A stretch of DNA of 64,000 bases from an uncultured Pseudoalteromonas sp. (GCA_947493455.1 CANLRB010000006.1:1-64000); one strand, 5' to 3'; positions 1 to 8,822 are shown, counted from the first letter of the stretch. Program-made: numbers and translations. Notes: a model not told the origin generated them from the letters alone.

Positions 1-30
1 GCCTCTATATGTGTTTGCCGTAAGCAACTA

Positions 31-163
31 GCTTAACCGCCGCATCGACATACGAAGTAAACGAATATATTTATTGATTAGCGATTGACCGTCACTATGA
101 AAAAAAACGGTCAAAAAAAATACTAGTGCCTATTGACAGAGTTAAGGCTCATATGTGTTATGT
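31..163 (-). repeat. possible degenerate attC site
   Basis: Read on the minus strand, the stop codon of the gene ending at 158 lies inside ACATAAC (157-163), the mirror of an attC R'' core. A perfect GTTRRRY core (GTTAAGC) lies at 31-37. Halfway between them is an 8-bp hairpin (85-92 with 107-114). The outer arms are not clearly complementary, so this may be a decayed attC or chance. The length, 133 nt, is within the range of large attC sites. Confidence 0.33.
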
Positions 164-463
164 TGCAGATTTAAAAAGAACATACCAAATCACACTATAG
201 AAAAAAACAACACTTAAAGTTTTAATATGATGCTTTTTACAAGCCTTAGGTTTGTTTAATGATGAATAAGAAATATGAACCAGTGTCATTGCCATTGACA
301 AAGGTAATAAATAAAAAAACATCTCAGGTTGATATGTTTTAGGTGATGGACTGCTGGCTTTAAAAAAAATAGTCAAAATATAGGACACAAAAAACAGCTG
401 TATCATCAAATACTTTGGAAATGTACCAATGGCTAATTCTAATTTATTTTTCATTGAAATCAT
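158..463 (-). CDS. small membrane protein, probable integron cassette gene
   Basis: I do not recognise the family. The 101-residue product has three hydrophobic segments (about residues 15-34, 45-65 and 82-98), with a Lys/His-rich stretch between the last two, so it is probably an inner-membrane protein. The start is uncertain: ATG at 463 or ATG at 454, neither with a good ribosome binding site. The gene begins about 20 bases after the attC core at 480-486, and its stop codon sits in a second core-like heptamer at 157-163. This packing is typical of a gene cassette. Function is unknown. Confidence 0.6.
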   Translation of the reverse strand: MISMKNKLELAIGTFPKYLMIQLFFVSYILTIFFKASSPSPKTYQPEMFFYLLPLSMAMTLVHISYSSLNKPKACKKHHIKTLSVVFFYSVIWYVLFKSAT

Positions 464-479
464 CCGTGTTCATTTAGCA

Positions 480-581
480 ACATAACGCTTGCCGTAAACG
501 GCACAAAATAGCAGGCTAAAATTAGCGACGAAGGAGCACAGCCTGCTATTTTGTGTCCTTTGTTTGACGGCCTTGTTATAT
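480..581 (-). repeat. attC recombination site (59-be)
   Basis: This 102-nt imperfect palindrome is bounded by core heptamers. On the minus strand R'' is ATATAAC (575-581), carrying the stop codon of the upstream gene, and R' is GTTATGT (480-486). The inner arms pair perfectly over 16 bp (502-517 with 540-555) around a 22-nt loop. Outer arms pair partially with bulges (CCGT/ACGG segments). Stop codon within R'', bulged arms and a following gene in the same orientation are what integron attC sites look like. No integrase gene is seen in the window. Confidence 0.75.
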
Positions 582-1040
582 TTTACTTAACTCACCAGTG
601 TTATTAAGTATTGGTTGCGCCCATTTATAAAAATCAGACTTATTTGAGTCCCAAGGCCATACGCCATCAGTTGTAGGCCAAACTAATTGGAGCATCTTAA
701 AGTTATCTCCGTTATTTAGCCACAAGCCCCAACCTAGATACTCCTCATAGTGTGATTTATCGACTTCAATGAAGCAAACATCAAAATCACCTAAAAAATC
801 GGAATAGAATTTACCCGTTTCAAATGATTCACCAGCAAGCATTCGGTCTTTGTAATTGTTTACAATTGAATGGGCTAATTCCCGTTTTAAGCCAACAATA
901 ATTAAATCGGCCTTATCTTGCTTTTGGTTGATACCAATGGAATAAGTAAACTGAGGCTCTTCTTCGCCCTCCATTACATTAATAACGTGACAACCAAACT
1001 CTTCAATGTCATTTAATGCTTTTTGGTCCCTTTCGTCCAC
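576..1040 (-). CDS. DUF4262 family protein in an integron cassette
   Basis: The protein resembles the DUF4262 family (function unknown), with the typical opening in which a short helix is followed by GCHVINV and FTYSIG motifs and then an LIIVGL strand. I chose the GTG at 1040 because GGAGAG lies 4 bases upstream. The longer ATG reading from 1088 starts inside a palindrome and lacks a ribosome site. The product is 154 residues. The stop codon lies in the R'' core of the attC at 480-581, and a GTTATAT core lies 15 bases before the start, so the gene fills a cassette of about 575 bp. DUF4262 proteins are, as I recall, common in cassette arrays. Family call fairly sure; function unknown. Confidence 0.75.
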   Translation of the reverse strand: MDERDQKALNDIEEFGCHVINVMEGEEEPQFTYSIGINQKQDKADLIIVGLKRELAHSIVNNYKDRMLAGESFETGKFYSDFLGDFDVCFIEVDKSHYEEYLGWGLWLNNGDNFKMLQLVWPTTDGVWPWDSNKSDFYKWAQPILNNTGELSKI

Positions 1041-1055
1041 TAGACTCTCCGTAAA

Positions 1056-1128
1056 ATATAACAATTTAATAGTGCGCAAATCGCGCATATTTCTGATTTG
1101 CAGTCGCGCACTTTTCTGAATGGTATAT
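1056..1128 (-). repeat. probable second attC site upstream of the DUF4262 cassette
   Basis: On the minus strand this 73-nt element ends with GTTATAT (1056-1062) and begins with a near-copy, ATATACC (1122-1128, one mismatch to ATATAAC). In between, GTGCGC pairs with GCGCAC (1072-1077 with 1106-1111), and AAATC/GATTT pair inside, with an unpaired bulge as in attC sites. It lies directly before the DUF4262 gene. The mutated R'' core suggests it may be inactive. Confidence 0.55.
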
Positions 1129-1828
1129 TTTTAACAAAGTTGATAACTTATTGCCAGTATTATTAAAAGTTTGTTTTATTGACTTTTTGAGAAAGATTAA
1201 AATGCGCAACTTGCGCATTTTCTTGAATATGGGGGAAAAGTTTGTTTCAAAGGCTAAACAGTAAGGGTTTCAAAAAATTAAAACGGCTGCTGTTCGCTCA
1301 TTGCAGTTGGATAAATATCTAAATTTTATAGCTTGAATTTAATAAGGATAAATAAGGCGGGACGAATTTACGAAAGAACAGTTTAATTGAGTTAAAAGTA
1401 ATTCAGTTGAATAGTTAGAATTTATTCTCGGGCAATATTACAACATTATTATTACTAATAATGTTCTATCCCCTCCTCTTGTCGATCAATGGACATATCT
1501 AATATAACCGTTCCATCAAATTGGAAATAACGTTAAACAATGTATATTGAGCATCGATTTTTTCAGTCTAATTTTATGACAAAAACACAATTTCGTTTTA
1601 TATGCCATCTTAATAAAATTTCGAGAGTTACAAATTGTTCTCTTAATTATTTTCCACAATTTCAGTTGGTTGATAAATCAAGTTTGCCGTTGCCAGAGAT
1701 TCTCGATTTAAGTGGCAATGATCACTCTTAACTATCAGTTAAGCAAAGCCTAATATTTCTTTGTCGCCATAAACTTGCACTGATATACTCCCGCCGTTAA
1801 AAAATAATAATAAAGTGATAAGCTGGTT
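1129..1828. other. long intergenic stretch, no convincing gene
   Basis: About 700 bp of AT-rich DNA. It holds a 23-nt near-perfect palindrome (1199-1221, arms around TGCGCAA), a 24-nt AT-rich palindrome (1442-1465), an isolated copy of the ATATAAC heptamer (1502-1508), and a 63-codon reading frame (1540-1731) with no ribosome site and no recognisable product. A plausible promoter for the next gene lies at 1761-1789. The stretch may be a cassette without a gene or a degraded region. Confidence 0.5.
1761..1789 (+). promoter_or_regulatory. sigma70-type promoter
   Basis: TTGTCG (1761-1766) and TATACT (1784-1789) are separated by 17 bp, and a TG sits one base before the -10 (extended -10). The predicted start is about 35 bp upstream of the membrane-protein gene at 1829. 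Confidence 0.5.
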
Positions 1829-2266
1829 GTGAGTGTTTTAAAGAAAATAGTGATATACATTGGTTTTGGAGTCTTAGGGTTAATGTTACCTGTTTTTCTA
1901 TTTAGCATTTTCACATTTTTAAATAGTAATGGTTGGGCTTGGGAGCTTGCCAGAAACTTCGGAGATTTTGCTCTTCTAATACACGATAACTTAGTTATTA
2001 CACTTTACTATTTAATAAATTCTATTCTAATTATTAAATTGTACTCACTATTTTCGAAATCCGTAATACGAACAATCAGTGTGCTTCTATTGGCAACTCC
2101 TAGCGCTCTATTGTCGATTTTTGTTCTAAAAGCTCAGCTTGAAAGAGGTATTGGAAGTCACTTCAGTTATATAGTCGAACTATCTGGAGTAATAAGTAAC
2201 ATTTTAGTCCTTTTATGGGTACCTGTTTTGTATTTTTACCTTGGCAAAATTAAATCGGAAAAGTAA
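1829..2266 (+). CDS. four-helix membrane protein of unknown function
   Basis: The 145-residue product has four predicted membrane segments (about residues 6-30, 50-72, 78-100 and 113-138) and a short Lys-rich C-terminus. I recognise no family. The start is the GTG at 1829; there is no strong ribosome site, but an extended -10 promoter lies just upstream at 1761-1789. It is alone in its orientation between the cassette region and the leftward small gene at 2530. Confidence 0.62.
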   Translation: MSVLKKIVIYIGFGVLGLMLPVFLFSIFTFLNSNGWAWELARNFGDFALLIHDNLVITLYYLINSILIIKLYSLFSKSVIRTISVLLLATPSALLSIFVLKAQLERGIGSHFSYIVELSGVISNILVLLWVPVLYFYLGKIKSEK

Positions 2267-2529
2267 ATCGCATTTGCTCTTTTATAACTATATTTATCTA
2301 TCTTTCGCTCTTAGTTTAACTTATTTATGGGTTTTTAGTTTCGGTCGCTAAATGTTTTGCTAGTATGTTGATTCGAATTACGGTCATCCTTCACTATTTT
2401 AGTGACTCTTCCGTTAGCGTGTTAATGCCACGATTATAGTCATCTTAACTTTGTTTGTTGGAGACGATTTTTTGTTCGAAACGTCAATCGTTTCAAGTAA
2501 CCGTTTGACGCCGTCGTTTAGTCGATTCA

Positions 2530-2781
2530 CTATCGATGTTTATATTGAGTTGGACAATAGCCTCGCGTAATGTCCAGACTTCGCAACTGTTTATGTTTTG
2601 TGTTACGACCGGACACTCGTGTTCGCCACAATTTAAAGCTTGATGATTTAAGCCGCCTGCGCATAAACTGAATCACGTCCGATTCATTCAAGCCAAATTG
2701 AAATTCAATAGCGTCAAAAGGCGTGCGGTCTTCCCATGCCATTTCAATAATTCTTGATTCGTTTTCAGCTGTCATTTCCAT
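2530..2781 (-). CDS. TIGR03643/DUF2805 family small protein
   Basis: This 83-residue protein matches the TIGR03643 (DUF2805) family as I know it: an N-terminal stretch IIEMAWEDRTPFDAI, then GLNESDVI and a basic segment with RRRLKSSSFKLWR, then GRNTKHKQ. The pattern of acidic helix, turn and basic helix suggests a small helix-turn-helix-like nucleic-acid-binding protein, but no function is established. The start could be the ATG at 2781 or 2775; neither has a strong ribosome site. It stands alone, divergent from the gene at 2990. Confidence 0.75.
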   Translation of the reverse strand: MEMTAENESRIIEMAWEDRTPFDAIEFQFGLNESDVIQFMRRRLKSSSFKLWRTRVSGRNTKHKQLRSLDITRGYCPTQYKHR

Positions 2782-2989
2782 CGTATATAATCTTGTTTGA
2801 AAAATAATGTTTTACGCTAAACGATTACGCTTGGTTCATATCAGCCGCCAATTAGGCCAGTAATTTAATTTAGATTAAATAATTCATCAGGTATAAACCA
2901 ACACATGAATTTAGTATAATCGGCCGACACGTTAGCTATCTCGTCGTCTTATCGAATTGAATAGTCACTCATAACTGAGAACCAATACC

Positions 2990-3778
2990 TTGAAGTTATC
3001 CAGCTTTAAATATAAAACACGGACCGGGCCCGATTATCGCCATGGCGAGCAAGTGACGTTTTTAGATATTAAGCACACTTTTGGTTTAGGTAATATTCGA
3101 ATTGGCAGCTGGGTAACCAAAGATGAAAAAGAGCTTGCGGCAAACATTATATTTGACGCCCTTGCTGATTTAGCGTTTATTTTGTCATTGCCGCCGCATG
3201 CGATTGGGCTGCGCGGTAGCTTAAACTTAGTGTTTGGTAGCGGCGGGCGTATGGGTGTGCAAGCGCATTACGCGCCATTTCAACGAGAATTGGCACTTGC
3301 CAAAAACGCAGGCGCAGGTGCCCTCGCCCATGAATTTTGGCATGCATATGATCACTATATCGCCGGTAAGGCCTTTAACTTATCAGCAAGTAGCAAACAT
3401 GTTCATTTTGCAAGTAATTGCTGGTTAGAAAACAAACCCCTCATTGAACACCCACTCAACCATCGTCTTCAATCACTATTCAATACAGTATTATTGACCG
3501 ACTGCGGTTCAGATAAGCACGATTTTGTTATGCGCAGTGTAAAAGCAGATCACCTGTTGAATAAGCGCTATTATTCAATACCAACGGAAATGATGGCACG
3601 AGCGTTTGAGTCGGTTATTGAAACATGCACAGATATTTCGAATAGCTATTTGGTCGCCGGTACCACAACGGCCGAGGCTTTAGCCCTTTACCCCGACCAG
3701 TCTCACCGTGACTCAATTTATCAAGCGCTCATTGCTTATTTTAAACCGCTTGGTGATGCCCTTCAACGCAACTATTAA
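2990..3778 (+). CDS. LPD1-like/CLCA_X-type protein with HExxH motif
   Basis: Residues about 70-123 resemble the large polyvalent protein-associated domain LPD1: a GLRG...FGSGGR segment, AHY, a Gly/Ala-rich turn, then LAHEFWHAYDHY, in which His114, Glu115 and His118 form an HExxH zinc-binding motif. Similar proteins are annotated as CLCA_X family in relatives, from memory. It may be a zinc peptidase, but no substrate is known. No signal peptide is visible. The start is taken as TTG at 2990, as no ATG lies nearby, with a GAGAA stretch about 10 bases upstream; this start is uncertain. It is monocistronic and converges on sbcC. Confidence 0.65.
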   Translation: MKLSSFKYKTRTGPDYRHGEQVTFLDIKHTFGLGNIRIGSWVTKDEKELAANIIFDALADLAFILSLPPHAIGLRGSLNLVFGSGGRMGVQAHYAPFQRELALAKNAGAGALAHEFWHAYDHYIAGKAFNLSASSKHVHFASNCWLENKPLIEHPLNHRLQSLFNTVLLTDCGSDKHDFVMRSVKADHLLNKRYYSIPTEMMARAFESVIETCTDISNSYLVAGTTTAEALALYPDQSHRDSIYQALIAYFKPLGDALQRNY

Positions 3779-3817
3779 CCGTTTTTATTATTGCGGTTAA
3801 GCTCTATAAGTTAGATG

Positions 3818-6800
3818 TTAATGGACTAGTTGCGCCGTACTCCCTCTATTTGTTGCGATAACATCGATCCGCTGGGGAAGTTGTTGCTTCAGTTCACTCA
3901 CGTGAGAAATGATACCTATCATTCGGCCGCTACGTTGTAAATCAACTAATGTACGAATCGCAAGGTCGAGCGACTCCGGGTCGAGGCTGCCAAACCCTTC
4001 ATCAATAAACAAGGTATCCAAACGTACGCCGCCCGAATAAGCTTGAACGACGTCCGACAAACCAAGTGCCAGTGAAAGTGCTGCCATAAACGATTCTCCG
4101 CCCGACAATGTTGCCACTGAACGACAACGTCCTGTATAGGCGTCTTCAACCTCAAGCTCTAGGCCGGAAGCTTTATTACCTTTCGCTCGGCTCTCATTAC
4201 GTATAAGTTGGTAACGCCCTTTACTCATCAGTGATAGTCGCTGTGTCGCCTGGATCAACACATCATCGAGTAATACACTGAGCACAAAACGTTGCAAGCT
4301 TACCTTATCACCGGTTAATCCATTTGATACCTCATATAATGTACCGACGACTCGATATTCTCGCTCGAGTTTTTCATTTTGAGAGCGCATGTCGCTTAAC
4401 TTGTTTAAAACATTAACTAGCTGAGTTTTACGTGCAATCACTGCATTGGTGTCTTTGTCAACTTGATTATAAGTTGTTGTCGCATCGTTGAGTTTACTTT
4501 CTAAATGTACGAGGTTTGGTGTTGTTTTATCTTTTAATTCGAATGTTAATTCATTCACAACACCAGACAGTTCGTCAAATTTCGTTTTATAGCTATTTAT
4601 TTCTCCAATCTTTTTGCTTCGAATTTCATTGCTAAGCAGTGCGTTTTTAAACGCTAATTCAGAATCAAAATCACTGTGCGCTATGATTGATTCCCACTCG
4701 GTTGATAAAGTTGATTGTGCTAAGAGTAACTCTACATGTTGGTTGGTCAACAGCTTGTTTTCTGACTCGAGTTTATCAAGTAATGATGTCGTCTCATCTT
4801 TTCGGTGTTGGGCACTTCTTAGCAATTCAGTCACTTGTTCAATTTGAGATGTCACCTTACTTATTTGAATCTTCAGGCTCTTTAAATCAAGACAGTCACT
4901 CGGTAGCTGCGAGGTGATTTGTTCGTATTGAGTTTCATATTTAAGAACAATCTCTTTGTGTTCTTTTGCGATAACTTGTTTTGTTTGTATTGCTGCCTCA
5001 AACTCAACTAAGGACGATTTATCGTTTTGCAACTGATTGACCGTTAACTCAAGTTCGTCTCTATATGCGACTAATAAATCAACGATAGCTTGTTGCTCAG
5101 CCATTTTTTTATCAAAATCTATAACCGTAATATTGGCATAGTCACCCAGTCGCGCTCGTAAATCATGCAACTTAGATTGCGTGATTTCAATTTGATTTTT
5201 CACTTCATTATATTCATTTTTAACGTTTTCTTTGCTGTGTGATAATCGCTCAACCTCTCCTTTTACGGCGTCGAGTTCGGCTTTAGTGACCGGAGTTTCG
5301 TCATTAATAAACCGCGCTTTATTGGGGTGCTCTTTGGCGCCACAAACTGGACATGGCATATTATCGTTCAGTTTAGCTGCTAACAATGCGGCTTGATTAA
5401 GGTGCCATGACATTTCAAGCTGAGTGGTTGTTGCAAGCAGATTTTGTAATTGTTCATTTGCTAATTCTAGCTTTGCACTCACCTTCGCTTCGCGTTTTAT
5501 AGATTCAACAAGTGCGTCATTTAGTTTATCGCGAACAATGATGTCGTTTCTTTTGTCCAACAGCGCGCTTAATTGCGAGCGTTCTTCACCAAGAGGTAAA
5601 ACTCGTTGTTGCAATGCCTGTATTTTTTGTTCGCTATCTTCTATTTGCGTTTTAAGTCTGGTTACATCATTTACCGTTTTCGTCAACTCTTGCTCGCTCA
5701 ATTTCGCTTTATCAAGTGCAAGTAGTCTTTTATTCTGAACATCTGACAAACAATTTACGAGTTCAATGTATTGATTATATTGTCCGAGCGTTTGTTGTAA
5801 TTGCGGTACTTTATTTTGTTCTTGCTGCGCAGTTGCAAATAAGGCCAACACAGTTTGGTTTTCGACCTTCGTTTTAGAGAGTCGCTCTTGATTTTGTGCA
5901 ACTAGCGATGCGAGATCCCCGATTTGTTTTTCGAGTTCGCACAGTTTTAAATACTCGGCATTTATCGCTTTCGCTTTATCATCATTTTTGACTTCCAATT
6001 TATTTTTTAAATAAGTGGGTTCATCTTTACGATGGGCCTCAAATTGATGCACTTTTTGTTCGAACAAACTAAAACGCTCTATTAATAGGCGAGCGTTACT
6101 TAGACTCTGTTGGCATGCTCGCATTAAGGCTTCGGCGCTTTCTTTTTTAGTAATTTGTGCTACGAGTTCAACCTCTACTTGCGCAAGTTCATCATCAACG
6201 TCAGTTTGATTACTTGCATCAGCACTTTTTAATATGCCAATAACTTGGTTGCGATATTGCTCTACTTGCTTTTTGATATGTGATGCTTTGAGCTTGAGGC
6301 TTTCTTCAATTTTTTTATACACAGTTGTTTGGAACAATTGTCCAAATATTTTTTCACGGTCTTTCGAGTCAGCAAGCAATAATTCACGAAACTTCCCTTG
6401 TGGTAATACCATGACTTGACGAAATTGCGCTGCATCTAAGCCAATAAGCTGCTTAATTTGAGTGTCAGCATCTTTTATACTTGAACTCACTAATAGTTTT
6501 TCTGTTGCGTCAGCCAAGATTTCCCAAAACGTTGCTTTCGCGCTTTGCGTTGTTGTCCCCTCGCCCACACTTTTAGCCCTAATTTGTTGAGGAATTCTTA
6601 AAATTCGAAATCGTCGACTTCCTACACAGAACTCTAACTCAACGTGTGTGAGCATATTATCGCTTGCAAAATCACAGCGCATTTGCGTTGCACTTCGCTC
6701 GCCACCGGTTGTTTGTCCATACAACGCAAAACAAATGGCGTCTAGAATGGTACTTTTTCCAGCACCCGTTGCTCCATTAATCAAAAATAACGGATGCTTG

Positions 6801-6877
6801 CCAAATTCATCAAATGATATATGTTGCTCGTTCGCAAATGGACCAAAGGCACAAATGGTTAGTTTAATGGGTGTCAT
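3818..6877 (-). CDS. sbcC: exonuclease subunit SbcC (Rad50-like ATPase)
   Basis: SbcC is the SMC-like ATPase of the SbcCD nuclease, which cleaves hairpins and protein-blocked DNA ends. The 1019-residue protein has the Walker A motif GATGAGKST (35-43), long coiled coils interrupted by the zinc hook CPVC (Cys509, Cys512), the ABC signature LSGGES (about 922) and Walker B with FIDEGFGSLD (about 957). Its ATG at 6877 lies inside the end of sbcD with a 14-bp overlap, so translation is probably coupled. Length and motif order are normal for the family. Confidence 0.96.
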   Translation of the reverse strand: MTPIKLTICAFGPFANEQHISFDEFGKHPLFLINGATGAGKSTILDAICFALYGQTTGGERSATQMRCDFASDNMLTHVELEFCVGSRRFRILRIPQQIRAKSVGEGTTTQSAKATFWEILADATEKLLVSSSIKDADTQIKQLIGLDAAQFRQVMVLPQGKFRELLLADSKDREKIFGQLFQTTVYKKIEESLKLKASHIKKQVEQYRNQVIGILKSADASNQTDVDDELAQVEVELVAQITKKESAEALMRACQQSLSNARLLIERFSLFEQKVHQFEAHRKDEPTYLKNKLEVKNDDKAKAINAEYLKLCELEKQIGDLASLVAQNQERLSKTKVENQTVLALFATAQQEQNKVPQLQQTLGQYNQYIELVNCLSDVQNKRLLALDKAKLSEQELTKTVNDVTRLKTQIEDSEQKIQALQQRVLPLGEERSQLSALLDKRNDIIVRDKLNDALVESIKREAKVSAKLELANEQLQNLLATTTQLEMSWHLNQAALLAAKLNDNMPCPVCGAKEHPNKARFINDETPVTKAELDAVKGEVERLSHSKENVKNEYNEVKNQIEITQSKLHDLRARLGDYANITVIDFDKKMAEQQAIVDLLVAYRDELELTVNQLQNDKSSLVEFEAAIQTKQVIAKEHKEIVLKYETQYEQITSQLPSDCLDLKSLKIQISKVTSQIEQVTELLRSAQHRKDETTSLLDKLESENKLLTNQHVELLLAQSTLSTEWESIIAHSDFDSELAFKNALLSNEIRSKKIGEINSYKTKFDELSGVVNELTFELKDKTTPNLVHLESKLNDATTTYNQVDKDTNAVIARKTQLVNVLNKLSDMRSQNEKLEREYRVVGTLYEVSNGLTGDKVSLQRFVLSVLLDDVLIQATQRLSLMSKGRYQLIRNESRAKGNKASGLELEVEDAYTGRCRSVATLSGGESFMAALSLALGLSDVVQAYSGGVRLDTLFIDEGFGSLDPESLDLAIRTLVDLQRSGRMIGIISHVSELKQQLPQRIDVIATNRGSTAQLVH

Positions 6878-8012
6878 TGTCTGCTGCCTTCGTTATATCG
6901 TCGATCACTTGTTCTAGCACAGTTGATTGCTCTTTTGATAAGGAATCACCGTGAACTTGTTTATAGAAATCTCGAAACATGTCTAATTCACCACGTTTTA
7001 GTGACGCCTGAGTCAATCCATTGGTCTGCTTTTGCTGGAAGGCTGGTTTTTCTAAATGGAGGACATTGGGATATACATCGCGTAACTTACCAATGGGGTC
7101 TAAAATGGCTTCTGTGTCGGTTAATCGCACGAGCAAGTAATCTTCACAATTCGGATCGGTTTTTCCAGCATCAAGTAAATCAACTAAACGCCCCTCTATA
7201 ATACGCATATCACGCAGTGGCTGTAATGGTACGTGGTTATGTGAAACAAGGCCATTTTCATCAAGTTCAACAAGTGTAAACCCTTTCTTTTGAGTATGTT
7301 CAGAAAAGCTGTATTTCATGATTGAACCACTATAACGGATATGTTCATGTCCTTTATACTGAGGACTATGCAAATGCCCAAGCGCAACATAATCAAAACG
7401 TTCACACGGGGCATAACTCACTCTATCCGCGCCGCCTAGTTGTAATGGACGTTCAGACTCCGATTCAACTGCGCCATCAATAAAGCAGTGGCTGATTAAA
7501 ATGTTGTTTTCGCTTTCACCTGTAACCTTATCTATTTTGTCGACTAAGTAGCTGTGGGCTTGATCATAGGTTTTAAAAGTTTGATTAAATACAGCGTTTA
7601 CCTCTTGTGGCTCGCTATATGGAATACCATAAAAATTAACTGTTACCTGTCCTTTTGTTAATCGAACAGGCGACGTCACAGCACTTAAATCAGCTAAAAT
7701 GTGAAGCCCTGAGGGCGCCATATGTTCAGCACCAAAGCCAAGTCGCGTCGCACTATCATGATTGCCAGAAATTAAAATAACCGGAATGTTTAAGACATTG
7801 CAAAACTCGCTGAGTACATTGTTTAAAAAATCAACGGAATTTGCCGGCGGAATTGAACGATCATATATATCGCCGGCAATGATAATCGCGTCTACATCGT
7901 TTGATTTAGCAAAATCAATAATCTGCTTAATAACATGCTGTTGGTCTTCAAGTAACGATAAATTGTGAAATTGTCGGCCGATATGCCAATCAGAAGTGTG
8001 TATAAATTTCAT
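6864..8012 (-). CDS. sbcD: exonuclease subunit SbcD (Mre11-like nuclease)
   Basis: SbcD is the metallophosphoesterase nuclease partner of SbcC. The 382-residue sequence shows the phosphoesterase motifs in order: DWHIG (8-12), GDIYD (47-51), GNHD (about 83), SHCFIDG (about 174) and GHLHSPQ (about 213). It is first in the sbcDC operon and overlaps sbcC by 14 bp. The ribosome site before the ATG at 8012 is weak. I saw no SOS box upstream. Confidence 0.96.
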   Translation of the reverse strand: MKFIHTSDWHIGRQFHNLSLLEDQQHVIKQIIDFAKSNDVDAIIIAGDIYDRSIPPANSVDFLNNVLSEFCNVLNIPVILISGNHDSATRLGFGAEHMAPSGLHILADLSAVTSPVRLTKGQVTVNFYGIPYSEPQEVNAVFNQTFKTYDQAHSYLVDKIDKVTGESENNILISHCFIDGAVESESERPLQLGGADRVSYAPCERFDYVALGHLHSPQYKGHEHIRYSGSIMKYSFSEHTQKKGFTLVELDENGLVSHNHVPLQPLRDMRIIEGRLVDLLDAGKTDPNCEDYLLVRLTDTEAILDPIGKLRDVYPNVLHLEKPAFQQKQTNGLTQASLKRGELDMFRDFYKQVHGDSLSKEQSTVLEQVIDDITKAADNDTH

Positions 8013-8071
8013 AAAAGATTAAGTGAGCTGTATGTAACTCAAGATTAACGAAAATATGAGCCTCAACATCC

Positions 8072-8662
8072 CTAAAGTTTATTTAAATATTCGTAGGAAT
8101 TCATTGTATTGTCTTTTAGTGTAACACGTCCGTTTGCGTAACGGATAACCTGATAACGAATCGTACCAATATCATCCCGTGTTATTTTAATTTCATTGTC
8201 TTTAAATGACCAACGCCCCAGAAATGTGCTCATTGTGGTTTTAAGCTGATAATCACCGTTATCATAAAAATGCGCTTCGCTATCAATTTGTAATGTATCG
8301 CTTAAATCATCAGTTAAATGAAAAGACTTGCCCTGTGATTGCCATCGACCTATGATCAATGATCGATGGAACCCATGATGTTTATCGCTGGTTTCAAGCT
8401 GCAATCCATTATTCGGCGATAGAAATTTCGCGGTTGCCGATTTACAAACGTTACTTGTTGGTGATTCTGCGCATTCATTAACAAGTGATGTACACGATTT
8501 TTCTACGCCCGCTTCGATTGACTGACGCGCGCTGTCAGACATACCAAACATTTGTTCTTGAATACCGTGATCAACACACGCACCAAACAAGGGAGAATTA
8601 ACCGCTTCGTCACTACATGCTGTCACACTTAACGTGATAACCAAATACTTTACAATTTTCAC
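8072..8662 (-). CDS. uncharacterised lipoprotein
   Basis: The 196-residue precursor starts with a short signal sequence ending in the lipobox VTAC, so Cys16 is the likely lipidated residue. The mature part has four more Cys in its first third, which could form disulfides, and a C-terminal half of alternating strands (KSFHLTDD...GRWSFKDNEIKIT) that looks like a small beta-barrel or lipocalin-like fold. The GTG start at 8662 has AAGGAT 6 bases upstream. It is monocistronic. I do not recognise the family. Confidence 0.75.
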   Translation of the reverse strand: MKIVKYLVITLSVTACSDEAVNSPLFGACVDHGIQEQMFGMSDSARQSIEAGVEKSCTSLVNECAESPTSNVCKSATAKFLSPNNGLQLETSDKHHGFHRSLIIGRWQSQGKSFHLTDDLSDTLQIDSEAHFYDNGDYQLKTTMSTFLGRWSFKDNEIKITRDDIGTIRYQVIRYANGRVTLKDNTMNSYEYLNKL

Positions 8663-8689
8663 TACAAATCCTTTTGGTTACAATTTTTT

Positions 8690-8706
8690 ACTCAATATAT
8701 GAGTAT
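8690..8706. promoter_or_regulatory. palindrome upstream of the lipoprotein gene
   Basis: TACTCA and TGAGTA are separated by 5 AT bases, about 28 bp upstream of the lipoprotein GTG. This looks like a dimeric regulator site, but I cannot name the regulator. Confidence 0.3.
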
Positions 8707-8773
8707 ATAACCACAAACATTTGTTACAAAAAAGTAAAAATTAGATTAATAGGCTTTTTTATGAAAGAAAAGT

Positions 8774-8805
8774 GCATAGCCTCAAAACGAAATCGAAGGC
8801 TATGC
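8774..8805 (-). terminator. rho-independent terminator of the porin gene
   Basis: A perfect 9-bp stem (GCATAGCCT/AGGCTATGC) with a 14-nt loop is followed on the minus strand by TTTTCTTT, 18 bp past the porin stop codon. Confidence 0.75.
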
Positions 8806-8822
8806 TCTCAAATAATGATTAT

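Noticed and set aside
1502-1537. ATATAAC ... GTTAAAC pair with a TTCCA/TGGAA stem
   Set aside because: Resembles attC cores, but at 36 nt it is too short for an attC and no gene fits around it.
1540-1731. 63-codon rightward reading frame
   Set aside because: No ribosome site, no recognisable product and AT-rich sequence in which such frames arise by chance.
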